The notes under the pieces: model-generated
Seen by the model: only the letters and a program-made list of their open reading frames with translations
Database searches by the model: none
Told to the model about the DNA's origin: nothing
Assembly (NCBI RefSeq): GCF_963259705.1
Contig: NC_081842.1
Location: forward strand, 184,950,349-185,014,348
Direction of reading: 5' to 3'
From: Myotis daubentonii
Lineage: Eukaryota; Chordata; Mammalia; Chiroptera; Vespertilionidae
DNA: 64,000 bases
Translations under genes and position numbers: made by a program
Shown here: in pieces, positions 34,880 to 46,408 of the stretch
How positions within the stretch are numbered: position 1 is the first letter of the stretch
How the letters are laid out: each line of letters begins with the position of its first letter

Positions 34880-35150
34880 CAAGGTTTACTTTTATAAAAT
34901 AAAATGTACAGATCTTAAGAGTACAGTTAGATAAATTTCAACAAAACTATACTCATAAACCACAACTCCATTTAAGGTATAGATCTTCCTATGAAGTTTC
35001 CTCATGTCTGTTTCATGTCAGTTCTCTTTTTTGTCACCATAGATTAGTTTTTCCCAGATTTGAATATCATTTATATAGAATCATATAGCATACTTTTTTT
35101 GTATTTCCTACTTGCACTCAACATAATGTTTTTGAGATTTAGCCGACTGC
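34880..35150 (-). mobile_element. Old L1M 3' UTR-like fragment
   Basis: AAGAGTACAGTTAGATAAAT, then ACTCATAAACCACAACTCC and CATATAGAATCATATAGCAT. Antisense L1M 3' style; diverged. Confidence 0.6.
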
Positions 35151-35303
35151 ATGTATTAGAAATTAATTCCTTAAGAAAACGTAATAAAGGATGTGAAGGA
35201 CCTATACACTAAAAACTAAGACATTATAAAAATAAATTGAAAAAGACACAAAGAAATGGAAAGATATTTTTTGTTCATGGATTGGAAGAATCAACATTGT
35301 TTA

Positions 35304-36190
35304 TTTTTATTTTTTTTAATTTTTTTTTTATTGCTTAAAGTATTACAAAGGGTATTACATATGTATCCATTTTATCCCCCCGCCCTAGACAGTCTCCTAG
35401 CCTCCCCTATCCCCCAGTGTCTTATGTCCATTGGTTATGCTTATATGCATGCATACAAGTCCTTTAGTTGATCTCTTACCCTCCTACCTCCTGCCCCCCA
35501 ACCCTCCCCTGCCTTCCCGCTGCAGTTTGACAATCTGTTTGAGGCAGCTCTGCCTCTGTATCTATTATTGTTCAAAAGTTTATAATGGTCTCTATTGTCC
35601 ATGAATGAGTGAGATCATGTGGTATTTTTCCTTTATTGACTGGCTTATTTCACTTAGCATAATGCTCTCCAGTTCCATCCATGCCGTTGCAAATGGTAAG
35701 AGTTCCTTCCTTTTTACAGCAGCATAGTATTCCATCGTGTAGATGTACCACAGTTTTCTAATCCATTCATCTACTGATGGGCACTTAGGCTGTTTCCAGA
35801 TCTTAGCTATGGTGAATTGTGCTGCTATGAACATAGGGGTGCATATATCCTTTCTGATTGGTGTTTCTGGTTTCTTGGGATATATTCCTAGAAGTGGGAT
35901 CACAGGGTCAAATAGGAGTTCCATTTTCAGTTTTTTGAGGAAACTCCATACTGTCTTCCATAGTGGCTGCACCAGTCTGCATTCCCACCAGCAGTGCACA
36001 AGTGTTCCTTTTTCTCCACATCCTCTCCAGCACTTGTCGTTTGTTGATTTGTTGATGATAGCCAGTCTGACCGGTGTGAGATGGTACCTCATTGCTGTTT
36101 TGATTTGCATCTCTCGGATGATTAGTGACTTTGAGCATGTTTTCATATGTCTCTTGGCTTTCTGAATGTCCTCTTTTGAAAGGTGTCTAG
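35304..36190 (-). mobile_element. 5'-truncated L1 inserted into the older sense L1
   Basis: Antisense L1 3' end: 3' UTR at 35304-35590, then ORF2 C-terminal coding on minus (35592-36146, containing [20 protein letters not shown]). Duplications AAGAATCAACATTGTT (35288-35303) and AAGAGTCAACATTGTT (36191-36206) flank it. Confidence 0.92.
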
Positions 36191-36683
36191 AAGAGTCAAC
36201 ATTGTTAAAATGGCCACTTTACCCAAAGCAATATACAGACTTAATGCAATCCCCATCAACATTTCAATGACATTTAAAAAAGAAATAGAACAAGAAATCA
36301 TCAGATTTATATGGAATGACAAAAGACCCCAAATAGGCAAAGAAATCCTGAGAAAAAAGAACAAAGCCAGAGGTATCACACTACTTGACTTCAAATTATA
36401 CTACAAAGTGACAATTACCAAACAGCAAGATATTGGCAGAAAAACAGACAGACCAATGAGACCGAATTGAGAGCTCAGAAGTAAACCCACATGTACGTGG
36501 GCAAATAATTTTCCACAGAGGCTCCAAAAACCTACATACAATGGAGGAAAGAAAGCCTCGTTAATAAATGGTGCTGGGAAAATTGGAAAGCCATGTGCAA
36601 AAGAATGAAATCAGACTATTTGTCAGTAAACATAAAAATTAACTCAAAATGGATCAAAGACCTAAATACAAGATCTAAAACAA

Positions 36684-37156
36684 TCCTCCTATATAATAAA
36701 AGCCTAATATGCTAAGTGTCTGGTAGTCTGTTCAACCAATTAAAGCGTAATATCTATTGATATGCTAAGGCCACTCAACTGCTTGTTATGATGTGCACTG
36801 ACCACGAGGGGGCAGATAGTCGACTGGTCGACCATTTGCTTTGGTATGCGCTGACCACCAAGGGGCAGATGCTCTGACCTGTAGGTTAGCTTGCTGCTGG
36901 GGTCCTGCCGATTGGGACTGAGTGAGATGGGATGGACACACCCTGGAGTCCTCCTGTGGTCCCTCTCCGGCTGGCCAACCTCCTGCATCCCCCTCCTTTG
37001 GCCCTGATCGTGCACTGGTGGGGTCCCTTGGCCTGGCCTATGCCCTTTCACAATCTGGGACCCCTTGGGGGATGTTGGAGAGCCAGTTTTGGCCCAATTC
37101 CGCAGGCCAGAGCAAGGAACCCTACTGGTGCACAAATTTGTTCACTGAGCCTCTAA
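36684..37156 (+). mobile_element. Helitron with two CTCF-like motifs
   Basis: Starts TCCTATATAATAAAAGCCTA (36687) and ends GCACAAATTTGTTCACTGAG then CCTCTAA, a worn CTAG. Inserted in the sense L1. Confidence 0.85.
36802..36868 (+). promoter_or_regulatory. Two CTCF-like motifs, same strand
   Basis: CCACGAGGGGGCAG (36802-36815) and CCACCAAGGGGCAG (36855-36868). Each differs at one position from CCASYAGRKGGCRS. Confidence 0.4.
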
Positions 37157-37180
37157 TAAATCACATAAAAGAAAACATAA

Positions 37181-37337
37181 GACCCTAGCCAGTTTGGCTC
37201 AGTGATGGGAGCATTGCCCATGGACTGAAGGATCTCCGAGTTTGATTCCGGTCAAGGGCACGTACCTTGGTTGCAGGCTTCATCCTGGCTCCCCCCTCCC
37301 CCCTTTGGGGCATGTGCAGAGGCAACCAATCATGGAT
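37181..37337 (+). mobile_element. Ves SINE, 3' truncated
   Basis: CCCTAGCCAGTTTGGCTCAG A-box head and GAGTTTGATTCCGGTCAAG B-box. The tail is missing after GGCAACCAATCATGG. Confidence 0.9.
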
Positions 37338-37704
37338 TTAAAAGAACCTAAATTAGCTCTACATATAAACAGAAGAATTTTCTCATACATTCATAACGAA
37401 CCAACAGCAGCTATTCTTAGAGCTCAAAAGTAATTACAGCTTCCCACAGCCATTTTTGTAGAAATGAAAAAGCTGATCCTCAAATTCAAATTCATTCAGA
37501 ATTATAAGGGACCCAGAATAGTGAAAACAAGTCTTTCATTCCTTGGTTAAATTTATTCCTAGATATTTTATTCTTCTATTCCAATTTCAATGTGTTTTAT
37601 TTATTTATTTTTTGCCTAATTGATCTGGCTAGAATTTCTAATATGATGTTTTAGAAGTGGCAAAAAAAAAAAAAAAGTGGGCATTCTTGTTCCTGCTCTT
37701 AGAG

Positions 37705-38947
37705 CAAGCATGTCAAACTTGTGGTCCATGAGCTGCATTGTGGCCCACAACGAATATCTTTGCGGTCAACCAGTATAAGGGTATGGAAGAAATGTTTTAA
37801 TAAAAATTTTGAAACTTAACTTTTACTATATGCTGTTATACATAATCAACACTAATAAAAGAGAAAAATGGTAATTGGCGTACGAGCTACCTTTTTCATT
37901 GGCTACTCAGGGCTATATGCAAATTAACTGCCAACTAAGATTGGCAGTTAACTGCCAACAAGATGGCGGTTAATTTGCATATGTAGGCACAATGCAGGGA
38001 GGCGAAAGGGAAAGCAGGAAGAAGCCCCCTGCCACTGACAGTGATCGGAAACCCAGGGGGGAGCTAAGAGCTGGGGGGCAGGGCAAAGGCAGCCCTGGGG
38101 CCGCCTTTGCCCTGCCCCCCAGCCATGATCTCGGAGAATCGGGTGCCTTTTCCGCCCTGGCCAGTGAGAGCAGGAAGTAGGGGTGGAGCCAGCGATGGGA
38201 GCTGGGCACGGTCGAAGCTGGCAGTCCCAGGAGCTAGGGGTCCCTTGCCTGGGTCTAAAGCGAAGCCCACGATTGCGGGGCCGCTGCAGCTGTGGGTCCC
38301 CGCTGCCCGGGCCGGACGCCTAGGCCAGAGGCGTCAGGCCTGGGCAAGGGGCTGATCCTGTGATTGGAGGGTGATGGGGGTCAATGCCTGAGGGCTCCCA
38401 GTATGTGAGAGGGGGCAGGCTGGGCTGAGGGACACTCCCCCCCCCACACACACCCAGTGCACGAATTTCATGCACCGGGCCCCTAGTTATTAATAACGAA
38501 CTACAACCTTTGCTAATGACTCATTACTATAATCGTGTTGCATTCATTTCCCTTAGTGCAGGTGCACCATTTCTCTCTACTAATACTACTAATGAATATT
38601 TTAGCCGATTGCCATGCCATTAGCCTTGCACTGGCTTGTTTGGTGTGCGCACCAGGAAATATTTCGCTTTCGGAGAACATGAAAAATAGGTTTATTTGCA
38701 TTATGCTTATTAATTTGTGCAGATATTCAGTGTCTGGTAAGTTAATGTTCAAGAAAAACGATTAATTTTTATTAAAATATTCTATTATTTTATGTTAATG
38801 ATTACTCATTTACTTCAGCCCTTTGTATTCATCATGTCTCTAAATAAACCTACGTTTCTATGAAAATTGAAGCTTTTGTTTTTTTGCGGCCCACATAAAC
38901 TTAAACTGCTTATTTGGCCGAGTTAGCCTTTGAGTTTGACATGCTTG
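37705..38947. mobile_element. hAT element carrying a Helitron
   Basis: CAAGCATGTCAAACTTGTGG start and GAGTTTGACATGCTTG end. Perfect 8-bp duplication TCTTAGAG at 37697-37704 and 38948-38955. About 600 bases remain without the nested Helitron; no transposase frame. Confidence 0.92.
37846..38486 (+). mobile_element. GC-rich Helitron, family copy 2 (nested in hAT)
   Basis: Starts TCAACACTAATAAAAGAG, ends CATGCACCGGGCCCCTAG. Cluster at 37897-37980. Lacks the internal GCCTCAGCCAGAGGC-type segment present in copies 1 and 3. Confidence 0.92.
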
Positions 38948-39965
38948 TCTTAGAGCAAAGGCTTTTGGCCTTTCTTCATTGAATATAATTTTAGTTTTAG
39001 GATTTTCATAAATGTTTTTTATCATGTTAAAGAAGTTTCCTTTTATTGATAGGGTAAGCATTTTTATCATGAAAAGCTGTTGGGTTTTTCAAATACTTTT
39101 TTTGGTGTCATTTGAACTGATCATGGTTGTTTTTTTTTTTCCTTCAGTCTGTAAATGTGGTGTAATGACTTCTCTGTACTGAATCACCTTTGCAATCCTG
39201 GAATAAATCCTACTTGACCATGGGGTACATATACCCTTTTTATTTGTAGCTGGTTCTAGTTAGTCTTTTGAGGATATTTGCATCTATATCCATATTGGAT
39301 ATAGATCTCTAGGTTTCTTGAGATTTCTTTATCTGACTTTGTTTGTAGGGTGATGCTGGCCTCACAATGACTTAGGAAATGTTTCCTCTTAAGTATTTTG
39401 GAAGAGTTATAAAGGATTGGTATTCTTCTTTAAATGATTGATAGAATTCAACAGTGAAGCCCTCTTGTCCTAGACTTTTCTTTTTGGGAGGCTTTTGAAT
39501 TCTGATGTACTATCTTGTTACAAGTCAATTTGTTCTTGAGTCTTTCTAGGTGGTTTGTGTATTTCTAGGAATTTTTCCATTAATCTAGGTTATCTAAGTG
39601 GTTTTCACATAATTGTTCATGGTATTATTATATTTTTAATATTTAAGGTCAGCAGTAACGTCCCCACTTTCACTTCTGATTTTAGTAATTTCAGTTTTAT
39701 TTTTTTAAGTCAATCTAACTAAAGATTTGTCAATATAGTTAATGTTTTTGAAGAACCAACCTTTCATTTCACTGTAATGTAAATTTATTGTGTAATTAGC
39801 AATTTTTTAACCTTATGTGTAAAATGCTCAGAAATGCTAGGTATTTGGCTTTATTAATATACCTATTCAGACTTAAATTATTCATTATGCTATTTACTTT
39901 TTAAGATTAATTAACCTCCCCAGTCCCAAAATTATATATAAACTTCTTATTTGCTTTATTTCCAG

Positions 39966-40034
39966 GCATGTACTGGCATTGAAAACATTGATGAAGCTAT
40001 TACGTTGCTTGAACAAAATAATTGGGACTTAGTG
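39966..40034 (+). CDS. FAF1: FAF1 exon 2 (part of N-terminal UBA domain)
   Basis: An internal coding exon of 23 whole codons (phase 0 at both ends). It reads ACTGIENIDEAITLLEQNNW then DLV, which matches about residues 16-38 of mammalian FAF1 as I recall the protein. FAF1 is a ubiquitin-binding adaptor with UBA, ubiquitin-like, UAS and UBX domains. It binds the p97/VCP ATPase and acts in ubiquitin-dependent protein turnover and Fas/NF-kB signalling. This exon supplies helices of the UBA domain. The upstream intron ends in a pyrimidine-rich tract and CAG (39963-39965), and the exon is followed by the strong donor GTAAGT (40035-40040). No frameshift or stop is present, so it looks functional. 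Exon 1 (start codon) and exon 3 were not found here, consistent with the very large first introns of this gene. A processed pseudogene is excluded by the intact splice signals and lack of flanking exon sequence. Confidence 0.95.
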
Positions 40035-40051
40035 GTAAGTACTTTAATTTT

Positions 40052-40482
40052 TCCAGCTTTATTGAGCTAAAATTGACATGTAATATATAAGTTTAAGATG
40101 TACAATGTGATGATTTGATATACGGATATGCTGTGAAATGATTATGTTAGTTAACACATCCATTACCTCACATAATTAGTTTTTTGTGTTGTGAGAACTT
40201 TTAAGATTTACTCTCTTAGCAACTTTTACTATAGTTACCATACTGTACATTATATCCCCAGAATTTATAACTGGAAGTTTGTGCCCTTTGACTACCTTCA
40301 CTCATTCCCCCTACTCTGGCAACCACCAATCTACTATGTTTCTATGAGTTTGGTTTTCTTTTTAGATTCAACATATAAGCGAGATCATATATGTCTTTCT
40401 CTGACTTATTTCAAGTACTTTTTTTTTAATCTGACCACTATTCAAATTTTATGCAATTTGAATGTCTTAATATTCTTTTTTA
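40052..40482 (-). mobile_element. Old L1M 3' UTR just inside FAF1 intron 2
   Basis: GCTTTATTGAGCTAAAATTG, then TTAACACATCCATTACCTCA and GGCAACCACCAATCTACTAT: antisense L1M 3' style. It starts about 17 bases after the exon 2 donor. Confidence 0.75.
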
Positions 40483-40694
40483 AGAAAATATACTTTTATT
40501 GATTTCAGAGAGGAAGGAGAGGGAAAGAGAGAGATAGAAATATCAATGATGAGAGAGAATCATTGGTCTCTTGCACACCCCCTACTGGGGATTGGGCCCA
40601 CAACCCTGGCATGTGCCCTTGACTGGAATTGAACCTGGGACCCTTTAGTCTGCAGGCCGACACCCTATCCACTGAGCCAAACCAGCTAGGGCAT
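40483..40694 (-). mobile_element. Ves SINE
   Basis: Flanked by ATGTCTTAATATTCTT on both sides. Inserted in the old L1M sequence. Confidence 0.95.
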
Positions 40695-43600
40695 GTCTTA
40701 ATATTCTTATAGTTGGTTTGGCATACCATAGCCATCTGTAACTCTAATCTGAATGGATAAAACCGAAATATTATAACTTCAATATGAAGTTCAGTATTAA
40801 ATTACTAAATTATGAATCGTTATGTAATTTAAATAATTTTAAAACTTATCTTACTGTGTATTCAGGTTCATCTTTCTTGTAATATTGTGGTGGAAATACT
40901 TGAAAGAAGAGATAGCCAAACTTGTCTGAATAACTCTATGTGATGTTTCCCCCTCACTTCCTGGGGCCTTCACTGATAATTATTCCTTTCTGCAGATGTT
41001 AAAGAAGTGTCATTCTGCTGTGGTTTTCCTTATGAACTTAAGGCAGTTTATTATAAAAGTAGTTCAGTATTTTTGGGGGTGGGGAAGGTGGCAGGAACTC
41101 AAAAGGCAAGGCCCATTACAGCACTACACATTCACAAAATTGTAATTTAGTTACAATTGCAAAACAAAGTAAAAAATGTACAATCTTGGAGCAATATTGG
41201 TTGTATTGGGATGGCACAGATACCCTCATTGCTTTTGAAATCCCAAAAAAGTCCAAATTGCATAGAAGACATGCTAATTTTTCAAAGTCAAAACTTAAGG
41301 TGTGTACTTATAGAGCTGAGATTAGATATGTAGGTATATTCAAATCCATACATGGACTTACATAATCAACTATCAGTTATCTGTGTGCTTTGTCTAGATT
41401 TACTACTATTAATTTTTTTTACTCAAAATATAAAAAACATTTATTTTCAGCTTGTAAAAGTAATAATGCTCATTGTAATGAACTGAGAAGATAAATTTAC
41501 AAAGAAGAAATGAATAATCACCTTTAATCCCATCACTTAGAGGTAGTAATTGTTTAACATTTTTGGGTATATTATTTCAGGGTGTTTTCTCTTAGTTATG
41601 TGATTAAAATTTTTAAAAATGCAAAATGTGATTGTTCTCTTTCTACTGTTTTGGTGATCTGCATTTTTACATAATAACCTGTCATGAATGTTTTTCTACC
41701 CAAGTAAATGTAACTGTTTATCATTTTAAAAAATGTTTGTTTAATGTTTACATGTTATTTCATGGTATGATTGTAGCATACTAATTTTACTAATCAGTAA
41801 ACATTTAGGAATTTTGCAATATTTTGCTATTATATATGTTGCTGTAGAAAACGTTCATGTACATACATCTTTTCATACTGAAGCTGTTATTTTCCTAGAA
41901 TATATTAAGTAAATTCAATTCATAATTAAATTTCTTGGTCAAATTGTATACACACTTTTAAGTTTTCAGATCTTCTAGTTAAATTGCCTTCTAGGATGGT
42001 TGAACTAATTTAAATTTCTATCAACTATATACATTTTGAGATTGCCTATTTCATTAAACCAGTGCTTCCTTATTATTATTTTTTTAATATTCTGTCACTT
42101 GTCAAAATTTACAAATATGTGTATAGGCTGCCTCCACATCCATACCTCTACCACTGTACTGTACTCTTAACAAAGCACTGAGTAGGGGGAAGGGGCAGCA
42201 ACTTATTTGGAATGATGTCCTCAGGCTTCTGGACTTGGAAGTTTCTTTTGCAATAAAGGGCTTTGCTTTGTTTAGTTTGTTCATTTTTAGGGGCTGATGT
42301 AAATTATTAGTTGAGGTTAAAAATGCCACCGAGCCACTGTTGCTTGCATGATATGGTTCAGAGGGATATGGGATGGAGTTAAAGAGGCTGTGGACTAGAA
42401 GTAATGAAGTACAAATCTTCGATGTGTGAATTACCACTTAGGGGGATGGACGTAAGTTTTTTCCTTACCTGATTCTTGTTGGTTTATGTTGATTAGTTTT
42501 GAAGGTTAAAACATTTGTTGGTTCTGGATATTTTCTCAATCCAATCTGTCTAGATTATTGCAGAAGGAGAATGTCCTCAGATGGTGTTAAATATTTTAAT
42601 GGTACAAGTGCTTTCCAACTATTTCTAAGTTAATTGATTTTGGAAAATGTTGTAATAGCACTTGGTTGAAAAACACTGGTACTATATTTGTGCAGATATG
42701 CGATCTCTTACACAGTATTGGGCCCAAGCAAAAGCATCAGGCTATCTTTCACAACCTTAAAACTTTGGCTTTCTTTTGAAATATATGTCCTAGCTGGCTT
42801 TTCTCTACAAATAATCAACTTTTATCCATAGTAAAGATTTGTTGTGTTGTGCAATTATCTTGCTCTATAAATGTTCTCATTTCTCCTGTTTTTATACCAT
42901 ATTTACATTGTCATTTAAAGAAAATGAAATTTAAATATTTTAAATAACCCATTCAAATTTCATTAGGATCATGGAACTTTTTATAAGGTGTTTCCTGTAT
43001 TTTTCCTCTGCATTATATTTTGTGTTTCTGTACTGTGATGATCACTGCTCTGTGTTTTATGAACCATATGGAACAGTTCACATAATTATAGAATTTTTAA
43101 CCTAAGATATATCTGTATTCTAAATTTCCTGTACATATTAGGTAGATCTCTCCTCCAGTGTTTTTGTGCACATTTTACTACAGAAGTGTAGAGGAATGTG
43201 AGTTAGGTACCACAATCTGGAATTGTAATGAATCTAAGGAAATCTAATAATAGAAAACTCATTCTGTCACTTCTGAGGGCTTATAGTGTAATTTATTCTA
43301 GATACAATGGGTACATAAACAAATGTAACAATATATGATGTCTGACTTTGAGAACTATACTGAAAAATTGATGAAACATATGGTTCTCATACATATATTT
43401 ATAATCATAAATGGGAATAACATCCTGAAAAAATTATTACAAATATTTTAGTACAGATATAGATACACAAATAAAAAGTATTCTATATGAAAATATAGCC
43501 CACTTTCAGGAATTTTAGTCATTAGTCACTTTCCATGATTATGCACCGTATTTTCTTTATATAGCTATCCACAAAGCAGTGCTTCCAAGCCCTATGTTTT

Positions 43601-44141
43601 ATTACCCCACAATTAGACTCTACTTATTTTGAGGCACTTACAGGTTGGGTTTTGTATGTTAAAATTTTGAAGACAAAATAACAAACTTTAATACTATTGG
43701 AAAGCATCTCTCAGTATGGTTTTATTTGACATAAAGCCCCACTGCCTCCATCTACCACAGATGTTCATTTTTCACATTTTCCTGCACTTCTAGTTAATTC
43801 CTTCCTTGCAGATGAATATTTTCAGTTTATATCCTAAAAGGTAAACATGTAAGAAAGAATTATTAGTAATGAATTAGAATTTTTACCAAAGGACTGCTTT
43901 CTTAAATGGAACATACTACGTAATTACTATAAATTATAACCTGGGCTTCAGAATTGACCCACTGCTCATTTTCTGTTTTTAGAAGAATTTTGGTCAGTGC
44001 AATATAAAAGTCTATACTGTTTGTGTTAATTTTGAGTAATTAAAATGTGAGACAGTTAGCTATAGTGGTAAACCCATTGCATTAATCTTGAATCAGGAGC
44101 CTTTCCTTTTCAAAACTCTTGTTATTATTTTATTGATTATG
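40695..44141. other. FAF1: FAF1 intron 2 sequence without clear features
   Basis: AT-rich. 41400-41960 has the look of a very old LINE (AATAATCACCTTTAATCCCA), not assigned. An open 111-codon frame at 42102-42437 (-) has no recognisable family and is rejected. Confidence 0.6.
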
Positions 44142-44149
44142 CCCTAGAC

Positions 44150-44384
44150 CAGTGATGGCGAACCTATGACACGCGTGTCAGAGGTGACACACGAACTCAT
44201 TTTTTTGGTTGATTTTTCTTTGTTAAATGGCATTTAAATATATAAAATAAATATCAAAAATATAAGTCTTTGTTTTACTATGGTTGCAAATATCAAAAAA
44301 TTTCTGTATGTGACACGGCACCAGAGTTAAGTTAGGGTTTTTCAAAATGCTGACACGCCGAGCTCAAAAGGTTTGCCATCACTG
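44150..44384. mobile_element. hAT MITE with perfect 8-bp duplication
   Basis: CAGTGATGGCGAACCTATGA start and GGTTTGCCATCACTG end. CCCTAGAC flanks it at 44142-44149 and 44385-44392. Confidence 0.95.
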
Positions 44385-44424
44385 CCCTAGACCCAGTTAC
44401 TTTTCCCTGAACTTCTGAACTATG

Positions 44425-44799
44425 TCTTCTATATATATAAAAGCCTAAGCAATCAGCTGACCAGCCAACCGGCCAGTAGCTATGATGCGCACTGACCACC
44501 AAGGGGCAGATGCTCAACACAGGAACAGAAACCACAGGCATGGAAACATGGAACAGACTGATGAATCTCAGAGGGAAGGATGACAGGGGAAGGGCAGGAA
44601 GAGATTAACCAAAGATCTTATATGCATACTAGAGGCCCAGTGCACAGATTCATGCACCAGTGGGGTCCCTCGGCCTGGCCTGCAGGGATCAGGCCGAAAC
44701 CGGCTCTCCGACATCCCCTGAGGAATCCCAAATTGCGAGCGGGTGCAGGCCAGGCCGAGGGACCCCACCAGTGCAGGAATCCGTGCACCAGGCCTCTAG
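44425..44799 (+). mobile_element. Helitron with palindromic 3' end and L1 cargo
   Basis: 5' end TTCTATATATATAAAAGCC. 44520-44628 resembles the L1 3' UTR seen at 59280-59380 (GAATCTCAGAGGGAAGG). 44629-44683 and 44745-44799 are inverted copies of the Helitron 3' terminus, both ending in CTAG. CTCF-like CCACCAAGGGGCAG at 44496-44509. Confidence 0.85.
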
Positions 44800-45199
44800 G
44801 ATAAAATAAAGGGTTTGGGCTGGATTATACTCAAGATTCCTTGATACATGAAATGTTTATGAAGAAGCTGTTTATGTCCTAATTTCTGTTAAGATTCTAC
44901 AAAGAGCAGTAAATTATGAATACTAGTAGTAATATAAGCAAACATTTTAATAGAATGTCATGAGTTTGAAACACTTGTACATGTACCATTTTGTTTAACC
45001 CTTTTTAAAAAAAACAGCTTTATGATGTTGGTAATCGCAGGACAAGATGCTATGCCAGTTGTTTCACAGAGGTCTATACATATGAAATTCCTTCAATTAA
45101 TTCAAATTTCTAATAAATTATAGGAGGTCCAGGGAAAGGCATCTGACATATACTTGGTAACCCAATGCTAAGAGAAAGTAAAAGTAAACATTAACCTAG

Positions 45200-45930
45200 C
45201 CATACTACATTTTAAGTACTCTGTGTTCTTAGGAAATGATTTTTGAACTTTGTACTCAATTTCTGCTGTAGTTTGCTGCCTCTGCTGACATAGCTGTTTT
45301 TTTGAAGAAAGACTCTTTTCAGAGGACTTGTATTTATCTTTGACTACATGTTCCAACTTAAGTCAAACATAAAACAAATCAGCTTATTTTTGGATCATTA
45401 CTGAATTTCTAGACTTCAAAGATAATATTGTATTAATAGAAGCTTATAATGAAGTCATAAAGAAGGAAGAGTCAAACCCAAGGAAAATTATCATGCACAT
45501 AATCTGTCTCAGTTTAAGATTTATTTAGGTTCTATAAGACATTTCCATTTCACTAATTTTCACTTTTGAAGAAATGTATCTTAATGATTATCCTAAAATT
45601 CCTTAGAACAGTTTCTTCTACTCTACTCAGGATGTGGTTATAGAGTTCCTTGAATGTGCGCTGCTTTCCTACTTTATACAGTGTTATGAACACCTGCAGT
45701 TTTGTGAATGAACTAGTTTCACCAGTGACATAATGAGTCTCTGTCATCCTCAAAAAGCAGCCAAGCATTGAGCACTGCCCTTCATAAATGGCCATCAGAT
45801 ACTGGCTTATGTTTGCACAGATCCTTGCTATGACAAAAGAGAAGTTATTGTGAAGGAATATCTCATATCCATTTCTCTTCCTTTGATATAGCCTTCTTTG
45901 TATTCCTTGTTTTTAAGGGACCATAAGCCC
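45200..45930 (-). pseudogene. Possible retropseudogene or orphan coding remnant
   Basis: On the minus strand an open frame runs from about 45910 to 45553, including GYEIFLHNNFSFVIARICAN, then MTETHYVTGETSSFTKLQVF, then GKQRTFKELYNHILSRVEET. It has protein-like composition. A second open piece at 45168-45356 (minus) contains KSSEKSLSSKKQLCQQRQQT. An AATAAA is present after the first stop. No introns, poly-A or target duplication were found. I do not recognise the parent; chance is not excluded. Part of it (45716-45822) is duplicated at 46691-46797. Confidence 0.3.
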
Positions 45931-45999
45931 ATTATTTTACAGAATTTTTCATTTCTCAATTTGTAATTTGACTACCATCACACCACTACTGTCTTTCCT

Positions 46000-46185
46000 T
46001 TTATTGAGGGTCTACCTTGTGCTAGGTATCATGTCAAGTGATTTACCTACATTATTTCATTTAATCTTTACATCAGCCCCAGAAAGTGGATAGGTAGGCA
46101 TTATCTTTATTTTATAGATGACAAACTGAGGTTCAATGATGTTAAGCAAACTATCTGTGCTCATACCACTGATAAGGGGTACAAC
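46000..46185 (-). repeat. MIR-like ancient SINE
   Basis: CTACCTTGTGCTAGGTATCA, then TCATTTAATCTTTACATCAG and ATGACAAACTGAGGTTCAAT. Typical MIR; interrupted at its end by a Ves SINE. Confidence 0.7.
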
Positions 46186-46187
46186 TG

Positions 46188-46408
46188 ATTTTTTAAAAAA
46201 TATATTTTTATTGATTTCAAAGAGGAAGGGAGAGGGAGAGAGAGATAAAAACATCAATGATGAGAGAATCATTGATTGGCTGCCTCCTGCACGCCCCCTA
46301 CTGGGGATCAAGCCTGCAACCCAGGCATATGCCCTTGACCGGAATCAAACCTGCGACCCTTCAGTTCGCAGGCCGACACTCTATCCACTGAGCCAAGCCG
46401 GCTAGGGC
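46188..46408 (-). mobile_element. Ves SINE
   Basis: Flanked by GGTACAACTGATTTT and GGTACAACTAATTTT. Inserted in the end of the MIR. Confidence 0.95.

Larger units (their letters stand above)
35160..37180 (+). mobile_element. L1 ORF2 C-terminal part, split by L1 and Helitron
   Basis: Sense L1 at 35160-35303, 36191-36683 and 37157-37180. The longest piece reads [20 protein letters not shown] then [20 protein letters not shown], the ORF2p region after the reverse-transcriptase domain. Broken by two insertions and a stop; non-functional. Confidence 0.9.
37480..39790 (-). mobile_element. Antisense L1 ORF2 fragment split by a hAT element
   Basis: 37540-37704 and 38956-39790 are one L1 read in antisense (GGCATTCTTGTTCCTGCTCT, then GGAATAAATCCTACTTGACC and GATGCTGGCCTCACAATGAC). 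Its 3'-most sequence lies 175 bases upstream of FAF1 exon 2. Confidence 0.85.
1..39965 (+). other. FAF1: FAF1 intron 1, 3' part (begins before window)
   Basis: Inferred from the FAF1 exon that follows. The intron is mostly mobile-element sequence, listed separately. Stretches where I see nothing beyond AT-rich intron or very old repeat: 455-830, 1700-2380, 3080-3930, 6260-7860, 9555-10338, 10557-11032, 11744-12140, 12668-14337, 21580-23624, 25989-26790, 27301-27829, 28516-29170, 29687-30440, 31254-31973, 32204-33260 and 34063-34880. Confidence 0.85.

Noticed and set aside
35592..36146. 184-codon minus frame as a host gene
   Set aside because: It is the C-terminal part of L1 ORF2p ([16 protein letters not shown] region).
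42102..42437. 111-codon open frame on minus in intron 2
   Set aside because: No family resemblance, and chance frames of this size are expected in 64 kb.
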